Assembly (NCBI GenBank): GCA_025808875.1
Contig: CP075528.1
Coordinates: 3,594,473 to 3,658,472, forward strand
Length of the DNA stretch: 64,000 nucleotides
Direction of reading: 5' to 3'
Source: Enhydrobacter sp.
Lineage (GTDB): Bacteria; Pseudomonadota; Alphaproteobacteria; Reyranellales; Reyranellaceae
In this document: positions 20,565 through 28,367 of the stretch, one piece after another
How the letters are laid out: each line of letters begins with the position of its first letter
Position numbering within the stretch: position 1 is the stretch's first letter
Program-made: the position numbers and the translations under genes
The notes under the pieces: model-generated
Told to the model about the DNA's origin: nothing
The model's input: only the letters and a program-made list of their open reading frames with translations
Databases searched by the model: none

Positions 20565-20582
20565 GCTTGCCGGGGGGCAAGC
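20565..20582 (+). promoter_or_regulatory. Perfect 7 bp hairpin in the terC-gpt gap
   Basis: GCTTGCC, loop GGGG, GGCAAGC. It ends 34 bp before the gpt ATG. There is no U-run, so it is not a standard terminator. It could be a leader hairpin of gpt or an operator between the divergent genes. The rest of the 122 bp gap shows only the gpt Shine-Dalgarno (GGGGAG near 20602). Confidence 0.45.
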
Positions 20583-20616
20583 CCGACCGGGTGGAGCGAA
20601 ACGGGGAGCGGATCGG

Positions 20617-21120
20617 ATGGCGGGCGGCGCGGGTTACAGCAAGATGTTTCCCGTCTCGTGGACGGAACTGCATCGCGATGCGCGGGCTCTCGCCTGGCGG
20701 TTGGCCGATCTCGGGCCCTTCAAGGGGCTCGTCGCCATCACGCGCGGTGGGCTGGTGCCTGCCGCCATCATCGCACGCGAGCTGAACCTTCGCCTGATCG
20801 ACACCGTCTGCTGCTCGACCTATGACCGCATGGAGCGCGGCGCCAAGGTCGAGCTGCTGAAGGGCACCGCCGCCGAGCAGGACAAGGGCAAGGGCTGGCT
20901 GATCGTCGACGACCTGGTCGACACGGGCGTCACCGCCAAGAGCGTGCGCGCGCTGCTGCCCCAGGCGCATTTCGCCACCGTCTACGCCAAGCCGGCCGGC
21001 CGGCCGACGGTCGACAGCTACATTACCGAGGTCAGCCAGGACACATGGATCCTGTTCCCATGGGACCAGGAGGCGGTGATGGCCAAGACGATCATCGAAT
21101 TGAAGGGCAGCAACTCGTGA
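20617..21120 (+). CDS. gpt: Xanthine phosphoribosyltransferase
   Basis: 167-residue purine salvage enzyme transferring phosphoribose from PRPP to xanthine or guanine. The N-terminal segment [19 protein letters not shown] and the PRPP-binding loop [10 protein letters not shown] (residues 97-106) are diagnostic of Gpt. It is about 15 residues longer than the E. coli enzyme. The ATG at 20617 is preceded by GGGGAG at a good distance; the frame is open further up but without family similarity. Its TGA overlaps the GTG start of the next gene, which ties it translationally to a catabolic operon. Confidence 0.93.
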   Translation: MAGGAGYSKMFPVSWTELHRDARALAWRLADLGPFKGLVAITRGGLVPAAIIARELNLRLIDTVCCSTYDRMERGAKVELLKGTAAEQDKGKGWLIVDDLVDTGVTAKSVRALLPQAHFATVYAKPAGRPTVDSYITEVSQDTWILFPWDQEAVMAKTIIELKGSNS

Positions 21121-22133
21121 AGTGCTACGTCATCCCCTCGCCGCAGGGCATCGATTCGCTGAAGATGGTCGAGCGGCCCGAGCCGAAGCCCGGGCCGCGC
21201 CAGGTGCTGGTCCGGGTGCGCGCCACCTCGCTCAACTACCGCGACCTGATCACGATCGAAGGCTCGTATGCCCGCGCCGCGCCCAAGCCGGACCTGATCC
21301 CGCTGTCCGACGGCGCCGGCGAGGTCGTCGCGGTCGGCCCGGGTGTCGGTCGCGTGAAGGCAGGCGACCGCGTCGCCGGCTGCTTCATGCAGCGCTGGTT
21401 CGGCGGTGAATTCCACCCCGAAGCCATGACCTCGGCGATGGGCGGCGCGATCGACGGCATGTTGACCGAGTTCGCCGTGCTGGAAGAGGACGGCGTGGTG
21501 AAGCTGCCCGACCACCTCAGCTTCGAGGAAGGCGCCACCCTGCCCTGCGCCGGGGTCACGGCCTGGAATGCGCTGGTCGAGATCGGCCGCATCAAGGCGG
21601 GCGACGTCGTGCAGATCCAGGGCACCGGCGGCGTGTCGATCTTCGCGCTGCAGTTCGCACGCCTTTTCGGCGCACGCGTCATCGCCACCTCGAGTTCCTC
21701 GATCAAGGCCGAGCGCCTGCGCAAGATGGGCGCCGAGGCGGTGATCGACTACAAGGCCATCCCCGACTGGGACAAGGAGACGACGCGGCTGACCAGCGGG
21801 CGCGGCGCCGACATCGTGGTCGAGGTCGGCGGCGCCGGCACCCTGCCCCGCTCCTTCATGGCCGCGCGCATCGGCGGCACGATCCCCGTCATCGGCCTGC
21901 TGACCGGCCTCGGCGCCACGATCGACCCCATGCCGATGCTGCGCCGGAACCTCCGGGTCCAGGGCCTCTATGTCGGCAGCACGCAGATGTTCGAGGCGAT
22001 GACCCGTGCCATCGCCGCGGCCGGGTTGAAACCCGTCATCGACAAGGTATTCCCCTTCGCCGAGGCCAGGGAGGCCTATCGGCACCTCAAGAGCCAGAGC
22101 CACTTCGGCAAGGTCGTCATCTCACATTCGTAA
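21117..22133 (+). CDS. Zinc-independent MDR alcohol dehydrogenase / quinone oxidoreductase-like
   Basis: A 338-residue medium-chain dehydrogenase/reductase. The N-terminal GroES-like fold has [15 protein letters not shown], where Asn replaces the usual zinc-binding Cys. The Rossmann fold has [19 protein letters not shown] and the family turn [10 protein letters not shown]. It probably reduces an aldehyde, ketone or enone with NAD(P)H. It starts at a GTG overlapping the gpt stop (GTGA), and the Bug gene follows 12 bp after its end. Confidence 0.85.
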   Translation: MKCYVIPSPQGIDSLKMVERPEPKPGPRQVLVRVRATSLNYRDLITIEGSYARAAPKPDLIPLSDGAGEVVAVGPGVGRVKAGDRVAGCFMQRWFGGEFHPEAMTSAMGGAIDGMLTEFAVLEEDGVVKLPDHLSFEEGATLPCAGVTAWNALVEIGRIKAGDVVQIQGTGGVSIFALQFARLFGARVIATSSSSIKAERLRKMGAEAVIDYKAIPDWDKETTRLTSGRGADIVVEVGGAGTLPRSFMAARIGGTIPVIGLLTGLGATIDPMPMLRRNLRVQGLYVGSTQMFEAMTRAIAAAGLKPVIDKVFPFAEAREAYRHLKSQSHFGKVVISHS

Positions 22134-22145
22134 GGAACAAGAGTC

Positions 22146-23120
22146 ATGTTGAACCGTCGCAGCTTCACCGCCGGCCTGGCGCTCACCGTCGCCGCCGGGC
22201 CCGCCTTGGCCCAGGCGTGGTCGCCGTCGGGCCCGATCAAGCTCGTCGTCGCCTATCCCGCGGGCGGACCGACCGACGCGATCGCCCGCATCGTCGCGGC
22301 CGACATCGCCGACCGGCTCGGCCAGCAGGTCGTCGTCGAGAACGTCTCGGGAGCGTCGGGCGCGATCGGCACGCGCGCCGTCGCCAAGGCCAAGCTCGAC
22401 GGACTGACGATCACCTTCGGCAACAACCAGACGCACGGCAACAACATGTTCATGCTGAAGGAGCCGGGCTACGACGCAGTGAAGGATTTCGCGCCGCTCG
22501 CCGGCGCCGGCGCCTTCGAGCATGTCTTCGTCGTGCGCAACAACCTGCCGGCCAAGACCATCCAGGACGTCATCAAGCTCGCCAAGGAGAAACCCGACAG
22601 CCTGAACTACGGCTCGACCGGCATCGGCTCGGGCTCGCACCTGTCGACCGAACTCTTCATGGCGCGCACCGGCATCAAGATGACCCACGTGCCCTACCGC
22701 GGCGCCGCGCCGCTGGTGCAGGACCTGATCGGCGGCCGCGTCGATATCTCGAATTCCACGCTGCCCAGCGTGCTGACGCAGATTCAGGGCGGCAAGATGC
22801 GCGCGCTCGCCATCGGCAGCCCCAGGCGCAATGCCAAACTGCCCGACGTGCCGACGCTCGAGGAGCAGGGCGTGACCGGCGCCAACGCCGCGTCGTGGGC
22901 CGCCTTCTTCGCGCCGGCCGCCACGCCGAAGCCAATCCTCGACCGGCTGTCGCAGGAGATCCTGACGAGCCTCAGGAAGCCCGAAATCGTCGAACGCATC
23001 GACAAGCTCGGCTTCACCGTCGACCCGCGCGACCCCGCGGCGTTCCGGCCGTACCAGGAGCAGGAGATCGCCACCTGGATCAAGATCGCCAAAGACGCCG
23101 GCGTCCAGCCCGGGGAGTAA
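22146..23120 (+). CDS. Tripartite tricarboxylate transporter substrate-binding protein (Bug family)
   Basis: 324 residues. The signal peptide MLNRRSFTAGLALTVAAGPA ends at ALA and carries an RRSF twin-arginine-like motif, so Tat export is possible. The mature protein shows Bug hallmarks: IKLVVAYPAGGPTDAIAR, VVVENVSGASGAIGTRAVAKA and THVPYRGAAPLVQDLIGG. Such periplasmic proteins bind small carboxylates or related solutes. No TctA/TctB membrane partners lie nearby, as is common for Bug genes. An AAGGAAC ribosome binding site precedes the ATG. Confidence 0.9.
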   Translation: MLNRRSFTAGLALTVAAGPALAQAWSPSGPIKLVVAYPAGGPTDAIARIVAADIADRLGQQVVVENVSGASGAIGTRAVAKAKLDGLTITFGNNQTHGNNMFMLKEPGYDAVKDFAPLAGAGAFEHVFVVRNNLPAKTIQDVIKLAKEKPDSLNYGSTGIGSGSHLSTELFMARTGIKMTHVPYRGAAPLVQDLIGGRVDISNSTLPSVLTQIQGGKMRALAIGSPRRNAKLPDVPTLEEQGVTGANAASWAAFFAPAATPKPILDRLSQEILTSLRKPEIVERIDKLGFTVDPRDPAAFRPYQEQEIATWIKIAKDAGVQPGE

Positions 23121-23121
23121 G

Positions 23122-25158
23122 ATGCAGAATCTCTGGTCCAATGCGGACGCCAAGGCCGAAATCGCCCGCCATGCCAGGCAGGGCATCGGCGAGGATCTGG
23201 CGCTGCGCGTCTACACGACGCGGCTGCTCGGCGGCGAGCCGAGGCTGGTGCTTCATGGCGGCGGCAACACCTCGGTGAAGACCCGCATGCCGGACATCAC
23301 CGGCCGCGAGATCGACGTGCTGTGCGTCAAGGGCAGCGGCTGGGACATGGGCAGCATCGAGGCGCCCGGCCTGCCGGCGGTGCGGCTCGTGCCGCTGCGC
23401 GAGCTCGAGGGCCTGCAGGCGCTTTCCGACGAGGACATGGTCAACGTCCAGCGCAGCAATCTGCTCGACGCCAAGGCGCCCAACCCATCGGTCGAGACGC
23501 TGCTGCACGCCTTCCTGCCGCACAAGTTCATCGACCACACCCATTCCAACGCCGTGCTGGCGCTGACCGACCAGCCCGACGGTGCGGAGCTGGCTCGCGA
23601 CGTCTACGGCAAGCGCGCCGCGCTGGTGCCCTACGTCATGCCGGGCTTCGCGTTGGCAAAAAAGTGCAGCGAGGTCGGCAAGGCCAACCCCGACGTCGAG
23701 GGCCTCATCCTGCTGAAGCACGGCATCTTCTCGATGGGCGCCACGGCCGAGGAAGCCTATGGGCGCATGATCGACCTGGTGACGCTCGCCGAGAAGCGGT
23801 TGGCCAAGGCGACGCGCAAGATCTTTCCGGGCGTATCGCTTCCAGCGCAGACGGCGAGCGTCGCCGAAGTCGCGCCGATCCTGCGCGGGTTGCTGTCGCT
23901 TCCGGCAAGGAGCGGCGGTCGCGAGGCCGCGCAGCGCTTCGTGTTCGAGTTTCGGACGGACGCCGCGATTCTCGCCTATGTGAACGGCAAGGAGGTCGCC
24001 CGCTACAGCCAGCAGGGGCCCGTGACTCCCGACCATGCCATCCGCACCAAGGGCTGGCCGCTGGTGGTGCCGGCGCCGGAGGCCGGCAAGCTCGACGACT
24101 TCCGCAAGGGCGCCAAGGCGGCGCTCGACAAGTTCGCCGCCAGCTACCATGCCTATTTCGAGCGCCACAACGCCAAGCAGCTCGTACCGAAGAAGGAACT
24201 CGATCCGATCCCGCGCGTCGTGCTGGTGCCGGGACTCGGCCTGTTCGGCGTGGGCAACACCAGCAAGGATGCCAAGATCGCCGCCGACCTCTTCGAAACG
24301 ACCGTCGAGGTGGTGAGCGATGCCGAGCGGGTCGGCCGCTACGAATGCATTCCCGAGGCCGACATCTTCGACATCGAGTACTGGTCGCTCGAGCAGGCCA
24401 AGCTCGGCGCGGCGGCCGAGAAACCGCTGGCGCGGCGCATCGTCGTGATCACCGGCGGCGCCTCGGGCATCGGCGCTGCGACCGCTGCCGCCTTCGCGAA
24501 GGACGGCGCCGAGGTGGTCGTGCTCGATCGCGACGTGAGCAAGGTGAAGGGCCTTGCCATCGCCTGCGACGTCACCAGACCCGACGAGGTGCGTGCGGCC
24601 TTCGACAGGATCGCGGCCACCCTGGGCGGCGTGGACGTCGTCGTCTCCAACGCCGGCGCCGCCTGGCAGGGCAAGATCGGCGACGTTGCCGAGGCGACGC
24701 TGCGCGAGAGCTTCGAGCTGAACTTCTGGGCGCATCAAAGCGTGGCGCAGAACGCCGTGCGCATCCTGCGCGCGCAGGGGCTCGGCGGCTGCCTGCTGTT
24801 CAATGCCTCCAAGCAGGCGGTCAATCCGGGCCCCGACTTCGGCCCCTACGGCCTGCCCAAGGCGGCGACTCTGTTCCTGTCGCGTCAGTACGCGCTCGAC
24901 CACGGCGCCGAGGGCATCCGGTCCAACGCCGTCAACGCCGATCGCATCCGCTCCGGCCTGCTGACCGACCAGATGATCGCCCAGCGTTCCAAGGCGCGCG
25001 GCTTGAGCGAGTTGGAGTACATGGGCGGCAATCTGCTGGCACTCGAGGTCACGGCCGACGACGTCGCCCAAGCCTTCCTGTCGCTGGCCAAGTCTCCCAA
25101 GACGACCGGGGCGGTGCTGACCGTCGACGGCGGCAACATCGCGGCTGCCTTGCGATAA
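23122..25158 (+). CDS. Bifunctional class II aldolase / short-chain dehydrogenase
   Basis: A 678-residue fusion. Residues 1-430 form a class II (zinc) aldolase domain with LVLHGGGNTSVK and DHTHSNAV (His139, His141). Residues 437-678 form an SDR with TGGASGIG at 444-451 and a catalytic set Ser563, Tyr576 and Lys580 (YGLPK). The best-known relatives are the bifunctional rhamnulose-1-phosphate aldolase/lactaldehyde dehydrogenases. The fusion would cleave a ketose phosphate or sugar acid and oxidise the resulting aldehyde or hydroxy-aldehyde. The real substrate is unknown. It starts 1 bp after the Bug gene. Confidence 0.88.
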   Translation: MQNLWSNADAKAEIARHARQGIGEDLALRVYTTRLLGGEPRLVLHGGGNTSVKTRMPDITGREIDVLCVKGSGWDMGSIEAPGLPAVRLVPLRELEGLQALSDEDMVNVQRSNLLDAKAPNPSVETLLHAFLPHKFIDHTHSNAVLALTDQPDGAELARDVYGKRAALVPYVMPGFALAKKCSEVGKANPDVEGLILLKHGIFSMGATAEEAYGRMIDLVTLAEKRLAKATRKIFPGVSLPAQTASVAEVAPILRGLLSLPARSGGREAAQRFVFEFRTDAAILAYVNGKEVARYSQQGPVTPDHAIRTKGWPLVVPAPEAGKLDDFRKGAKAALDKFAASYHAYFERHNAKQLVPKKELDPIPRVVLVPGLGLFGVGNTSKDAKIAADLFETTVEVVSDAERVGRYECIPEADIFDIEYWSLEQAKLGAAAEKPLARRIVVITGGASGIGAATAAAFAKDGAEVVVLDRDVSKVKGLAIACDVTRPDEVRAAFDRIAATLGGVDVVVSNAGAAWQGKIGDVAEATLRESFELNFWAHQSVAQNAVRILRAQGLGGCLLFNASKQAVNPGPDFGPYGLPKAATLFLSRQYALDHGAEGIRSNAVNADRIRSGLLTDQMIAQRSKARGLSELEYMGGNLLALEVTADDVAQAFLSLAKSPKTTGAVLTVDGGNIAAALR

Positions 25159-25173
25159 GCGCATGGAAGCGAG

Positions 25174-25207
25174 CCTCCCGGTGGCGCATCATGCGTCCTC
25201 CGGGAGG
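25174..25207 (+). promoter_or_regulatory. Hairpin that buries the Shine-Dalgarno of the dioxygenase gene
   Basis: Arms CCTCCCGG (25174-25181) and CCGGGAGG (25200-25207) pair perfectly. Inside, GGCGCA and TGCGTCC pair further with one mismatch and one bulge, leaving a three-base loop. The right arm holds the GGGAGG that should act as ribosome binding site for the ATG at 25213. No U-run follows, so this looks like translational control (or an mRNA end-stabilising structure), not termination. Confidence 0.6.
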
Positions 25208-25212
25208 AACAG

Positions 25213-26097
25213 ATGACCATGAAGGTCACATCGCTCACGACCCACATCGGCGCGCGCATGACGGGCGTGGATGTGTGCCGGCCGCTGACGCGCGACGAAG
25301 TGCGGGCGATCGACGACGCCATGGACCGCCATGCCGTGCTCGTCCTGCCCGGCCAGGACATCACCGACGACCAGCAACTCGCCTTCACGCGCAACTTCGG
25401 CGAACTCGAGGAAGGCGCCAACTCGACGGTGCGCAACGCCGAACTGCGACTCGACCCGCACTTCGCCGATGTCTCCAATCTCGATCGGGACGGCCGCAAG
25501 CTGGCGCGCGACGCCAAGCGGCGCATGTCGTCGCTCGGCAATCGGCTCTGGCACTCGGACGCCTCGTTCCGCGCCGTGCCCGCCCAGTACTCGATCCTGA
25601 GCGGGCGCATCGTGCCCGAGTGCGGGCCGAACACCGAATTCGCCGACATGCGCGCGGCCTACGATGCGCTCGACGCCCGGACCAGGGCCGAGATCGAGGA
25701 CCTGGTGTGCGAGCATTCGCTGATCTATTCGCGCGGCCAACTCGGCTTCACCGAGTTCCTCCCGGACGAGCGCGTGGCGATGAAGCCGGCGCGCCAGCGT
25801 CTGGTGCGCACCCACCCCACGACGGGCCGCAAGTCGCTGTTCCTGGGATCGCACATCGGCACGATCGTCGGCTGGCCGCAACCCGAAGCAATGACCTTCA
25901 TCCGCGACCTGATGGAGCACGCCACCCAGCCGGCGTTCGTCTACGTCCACAAATGGCGGCCGCACGATCTCGTGATGTGGGACAACCGAACGACCATGCA
26001 CCGCGTGCGCCGTTTCGACGATCTCAATATCGTGCGCGATGTGCGCCGCACCACCATACGCGGCACCGGACCGACCGTGGCCCAGGAGGCGGCATGA
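25213..26097 (+). CDS. TauD/TfdA family Fe(II)/2-oxoglutarate dioxygenase
   Basis: 294 residues. The iron ligands are visible as His114-x-Asp116 (LWHSDASFR) and His263 (NRTTMHRVRRF), with an Arg near 278 for 2-oxoglutarate. TauD/TfdA enzymes hydroxylate a carbon next to a heteroatom, as in taurine or 2,4-D, so this one probably releases or activates the operon's substrate. The ATG at 25213 has GGGAGGA at ideal spacing, but that site is inside a stable hairpin. The stop overlaps the aldo/keto reductase start (ATGA). Confidence 0.88.
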   Translation: MTMKVTSLTTHIGARMTGVDVCRPLTRDEVRAIDDAMDRHAVLVLPGQDITDDQQLAFTRNFGELEEGANSTVRNAELRLDPHFADVSNLDRDGRKLARDAKRRMSSLGNRLWHSDASFRAVPAQYSILSGRIVPECGPNTEFADMRAAYDALDARTRAEIEDLVCEHSLIYSRGQLGFTEFLPDERVAMKPARQRLVRTHPTTGRKSLFLGSHIGTIVGWPQPEAMTFIRDLMEHATQPAFVYVHKWRPHDLVMWDNRTTMHRVRRFDDLNIVRDVRRTTIRGTGPTVAQEAA

Positions 26098-27107
26098 CCC
26101 TTGCCAAACGTCGCGTCGGCAAGACGGCTCTCGAAGTCACCACACTCGGCCTCGGCGGAGCGCCGATGGGCGGATTCCGCGCCACCATCCGGGAGGCCGA
26201 GGCAGTGGCGCTGACCGATGCCGCCTATGACGCGGGCGTGCGCTACTTCGACACCTCGCCCTACTACGGCTACGGCAGGAGCGAGCTGCGCATGGGTGCC
26301 GCCCTGCGCGAGAGGCCGCGCGAGAGCTTCGTGCTGTCGACCAAGATCGGCCGCATCCTGCATGCCATGAAGCCGGGTGAGCAGCCGCCAGCGGATTTTC
26401 GCGACAACGGCCTGCCGGGCTTCGCCCCGGTGTTCGACTACAGCTACGACGGCGTCATGCGTTCGCTGGAGCATTCGCATCTCCGGCTCGGGTTGGCGAA
26501 GATCGACATCGCGCTGGTGCACGACGTCGATTTCTGGACGATCAAGGATCGCCGGGTCCTCGACGAGCGCTTCAAGATGGTCATGGACTCGGGCTTCAAG
26601 GCGCTCGACGAACTGCGCCGCGCCGGTGTCATCGGCGCCATCGGCGTCGGCATCAACGAGGCCGACACCAGCCTGCGCTTCATCCAGGCCGGCGACTTCG
26701 ACTGCATGCTGCTCGCCGGCCGCTACACGCTGCTCGAACAGGGCGCCCTCGAGGCGTTCCTCCCTGAATGCGTGAAGCGCGACGTCTCGGTGATCCTCGG
26801 CGGTCCCTACAATTCGGGCATCCTGACCGGCGGCACCACGCACGATTACGTGCCGGCGCCCGCGCCGCTGACCGACAAGGCCCGCAGGATCGAGGCGGTG
26901 TGCAAGCGCCATGGCGTCGAGCTCGGCGCCGCGGCGCTGCAGTTCCCGCTGTTCCATCCCGCCTTTTGCTCGGTGATCCCCGGCGCGCTCAGCATCGCCG
27001 AAGTGAAACAAAACGCAGCCCGCCTGTCGGTCAAGATTCCGACCGAGCTGTGGAGCGAACTGAAACGCGAGAAGCTGCTCGACCCGGCGGCGCCGACCCC
27101 GAACTGA
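26094..27107 (+). CDS. Aldo/keto reductase, D-threo-aldose 1-dehydrogenase (L-fucose dehydrogenase)-like
   Basis: 337 residues, a TIM-barrel NAD(P)-dependent oxidoreductase. The catalytic tetrad is visible: Asp and Tyr in YFDTSPYYGYGRSE, Lys in VLSTKIGR, and His in IDIALVHDVD. The sequence FDYSYDGVMRSLEHSHLRLG is very like D-threo-aldose 1-dehydrogenases and pyridoxal 4-dehydrogenases, which oxidise an aldose or aldehyde to a lactone. Its stop lies 10 bp before an amidohydrolase of the kind that can open sugar lactones. Start ATG at 26094 follows AGGAGG and overlaps the dioxygenase stop. Confidence 0.85.
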   Translation: MTLAKRRVGKTALEVTTLGLGGAPMGGFRATIREAEAVALTDAAYDAGVRYFDTSPYYGYGRSELRMGAALRERPRESFVLSTKIGRILHAMKPGEQPPADFRDNGLPGFAPVFDYSYDGVMRSLEHSHLRLGLAKIDIALVHDVDFWTIKDRRVLDERFKMVMDSGFKALDELRRAGVIGAIGVGINEADTSLRFIQAGDFDCMLLAGRYTLLEQGALEAFLPECVKRDVSVILGGPYNSGILTGGTTHDYVPAPAPLTDKARRIEAVCKRHGVELGAAALQFPLFHPAFCSVIPGALSIAEVKQNAARLSVKIPTELWSELKREKLLDPAAPTPN

Positions 27108-27117
27108 GAGAAGAGAA

Positions 27118-27945
27118 ATGAAGATCGTCGATGCGCAGATCCACATCTGGGGCAAGACCGTGGTGCCGCCCTCGGGCACGCATCGCAAGGTCGAGAAGTT
27201 CACCGCCGAGCAGGCACTGAAGGAGATGGCCGAGGCCGGTGTCGACGGCGCGCTGATCCATCCACCCTACAGCTGGGATCCCGACTCCAACCAGCTCGCG
27301 CTCGAGGCGGCGCAGAAATATCCCGACCGCTTCGCCGTGATGGGCCAGTTCGATTTCGACGAGCCGAAGAATCGCGACCTCATCAGGGACTGGCGCAAGC
27401 AGCCCGGCATGATGGGACTGCGCTGGGCGTTGCTCTATCCCGACCAGCAGAAGGCGCTGCACGAGGGCAAGCTCGACTGGGTGTGGCCGGCCGCCGAGAG
27501 GGCCGGCGTTCCGGTCGCCACCATGGCCGGGCTCTTCCTGCCGCAGTTCCGCAGGATCGCCGAGGCGCATCCCGAGCTGAAACTCATCATTGACCATTGC
27601 GGGCTGCTGCGGCTCGAGAAGGACGAGAAGGCGTTCGGCAACCTCGCCGAGCTCTGCTCGCTGGCGAAGCTGCCCAATGTCGCCGTCAAGGCGACCGGGG
27701 CGCCCGGGTATTCGACGCAGCCCTACCCGTTCCGCAATCTCCACGACGGGCTGCAGCGCATCTTCGACGTCTATGGACCCGACCGTTTCTTCTGGGGCAC
27801 CGACATCACCCGCATGCCGTGCACGTACCGCCAGTGCGTGACCTTCTTCACCGAGGAGCTGCCGTGGCTCAAGGGCCGCGACCTCGAGAAGGTGATGGGC
27901 CGCGGCCTCTGTGCCTGGATCGGCTGGAACTACCGCTTCGACTAA
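27118..27945 (+). CDS. Amidohydrolase family protein (Amidohydro_2, lactonase-like)
   Basis: 275 residues, metal-dependent TIM-barrel hydrolase. Motifs: the N-terminal VDAQIHIWG (QIH in place of HxH), IDHCGLLR on a later strand, and FFWGTDITR with the C-terminal metal Asp. Members of this family include 2-pyrone-4,6-dicarboxylate and L-fuconolactone hydrolases. Placed directly after a fucose-dehydrogenase-like AKR, a lactone hydrolase role is plausible but unproven. AGAGAAG precedes the ATG. It converges on the CHRD gene with interlocked stops (bases CTAA). Confidence 0.8.
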   Translation: MKIVDAQIHIWGKTVVPPSGTHRKVEKFTAEQALKEMAEAGVDGALIHPPYSWDPDSNQLALEAAQKYPDRFAVMGQFDFDEPKNRDLIRDWRKQPGMMGLRWALLYPDQQKALHEGKLDWVWPAAERAGVPVATMAGLFLPQFRRIAEAHPELKLIIDHCGLLRLEKDEKAFGNLAELCSLAKLPNVAVKATGAPGYSTQPYPFRNLHDGLQRIFDVYGPDRFFWGTDITRMPCTYRQCVTFFTEELPWLKGRDLEKVMGRGLCAWIGWNYRFD

Positions 27946-28364
27946 CGCGGCACGGGAACGAGGACGCCGATGAGCTCGCCGGCCGGATACTTCTCCGTCC
28001 TGATGGCGACCGACCAGCGGCCGGCCACGAGGTCGACACCCTGCCGGTCGGTCAGGGTCGCGCCGCCGCGATGGGCGCCGGCCTCGAACGGCGGGTTGAT
28101 CGGCACGATGTCGGCCCGCTCGTTGCCAACGCCGTCCGGCCCCTGGAAGAACGCCCATGTCACCGGACCACTCAGGTCGCGGAAGTTCATCCGCCACTTC
28201 AGGATGCGCGTGGCCGGCGAATAGAGTGCCGTCACTCTGCCGTGCGCCGCGCCCGTTCCCGACAGCTCCGCCGTGAACTCCTGCGTCGAACGCGGCGGGT
28301 CGCTCGCGTGGTTCATGCATCCGCCGGCCAGCAGGACGAGAAGCAACGCGGCGATCGTCTTCAT
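27942..28364 (-). CDS. CHRD domain lipoprotein
   Basis: 140 residues. A signal peptide with lipobox LLAGGC (Cys16) marks a lipoprotein. The rest is one CHRD domain: FTAELSGTGAAHGRVTALYS, then WAFFQGPDG and a C-terminal AGELIGVLVP. CHRD domains occur in chordin and in many bacterial secreted proteins of unknown role. The stop shares bases with that of the upstream convergent amidohydrolase. Confidence 0.85.
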   Translation of the reverse strand: MKTIAALLLVLLAGGCMNHASDPPRSTQEFTAELSGTGAAHGRVTALYSPATRILKWRMNFRDLSGPVTWAFFQGPDGVGNERADIVPINPPFEAGAHRGGATLTDRQGVDLVAGRWSVAIRTEKYPAGELIGVLVPVPR

Positions 28365-28367
28365 GCG

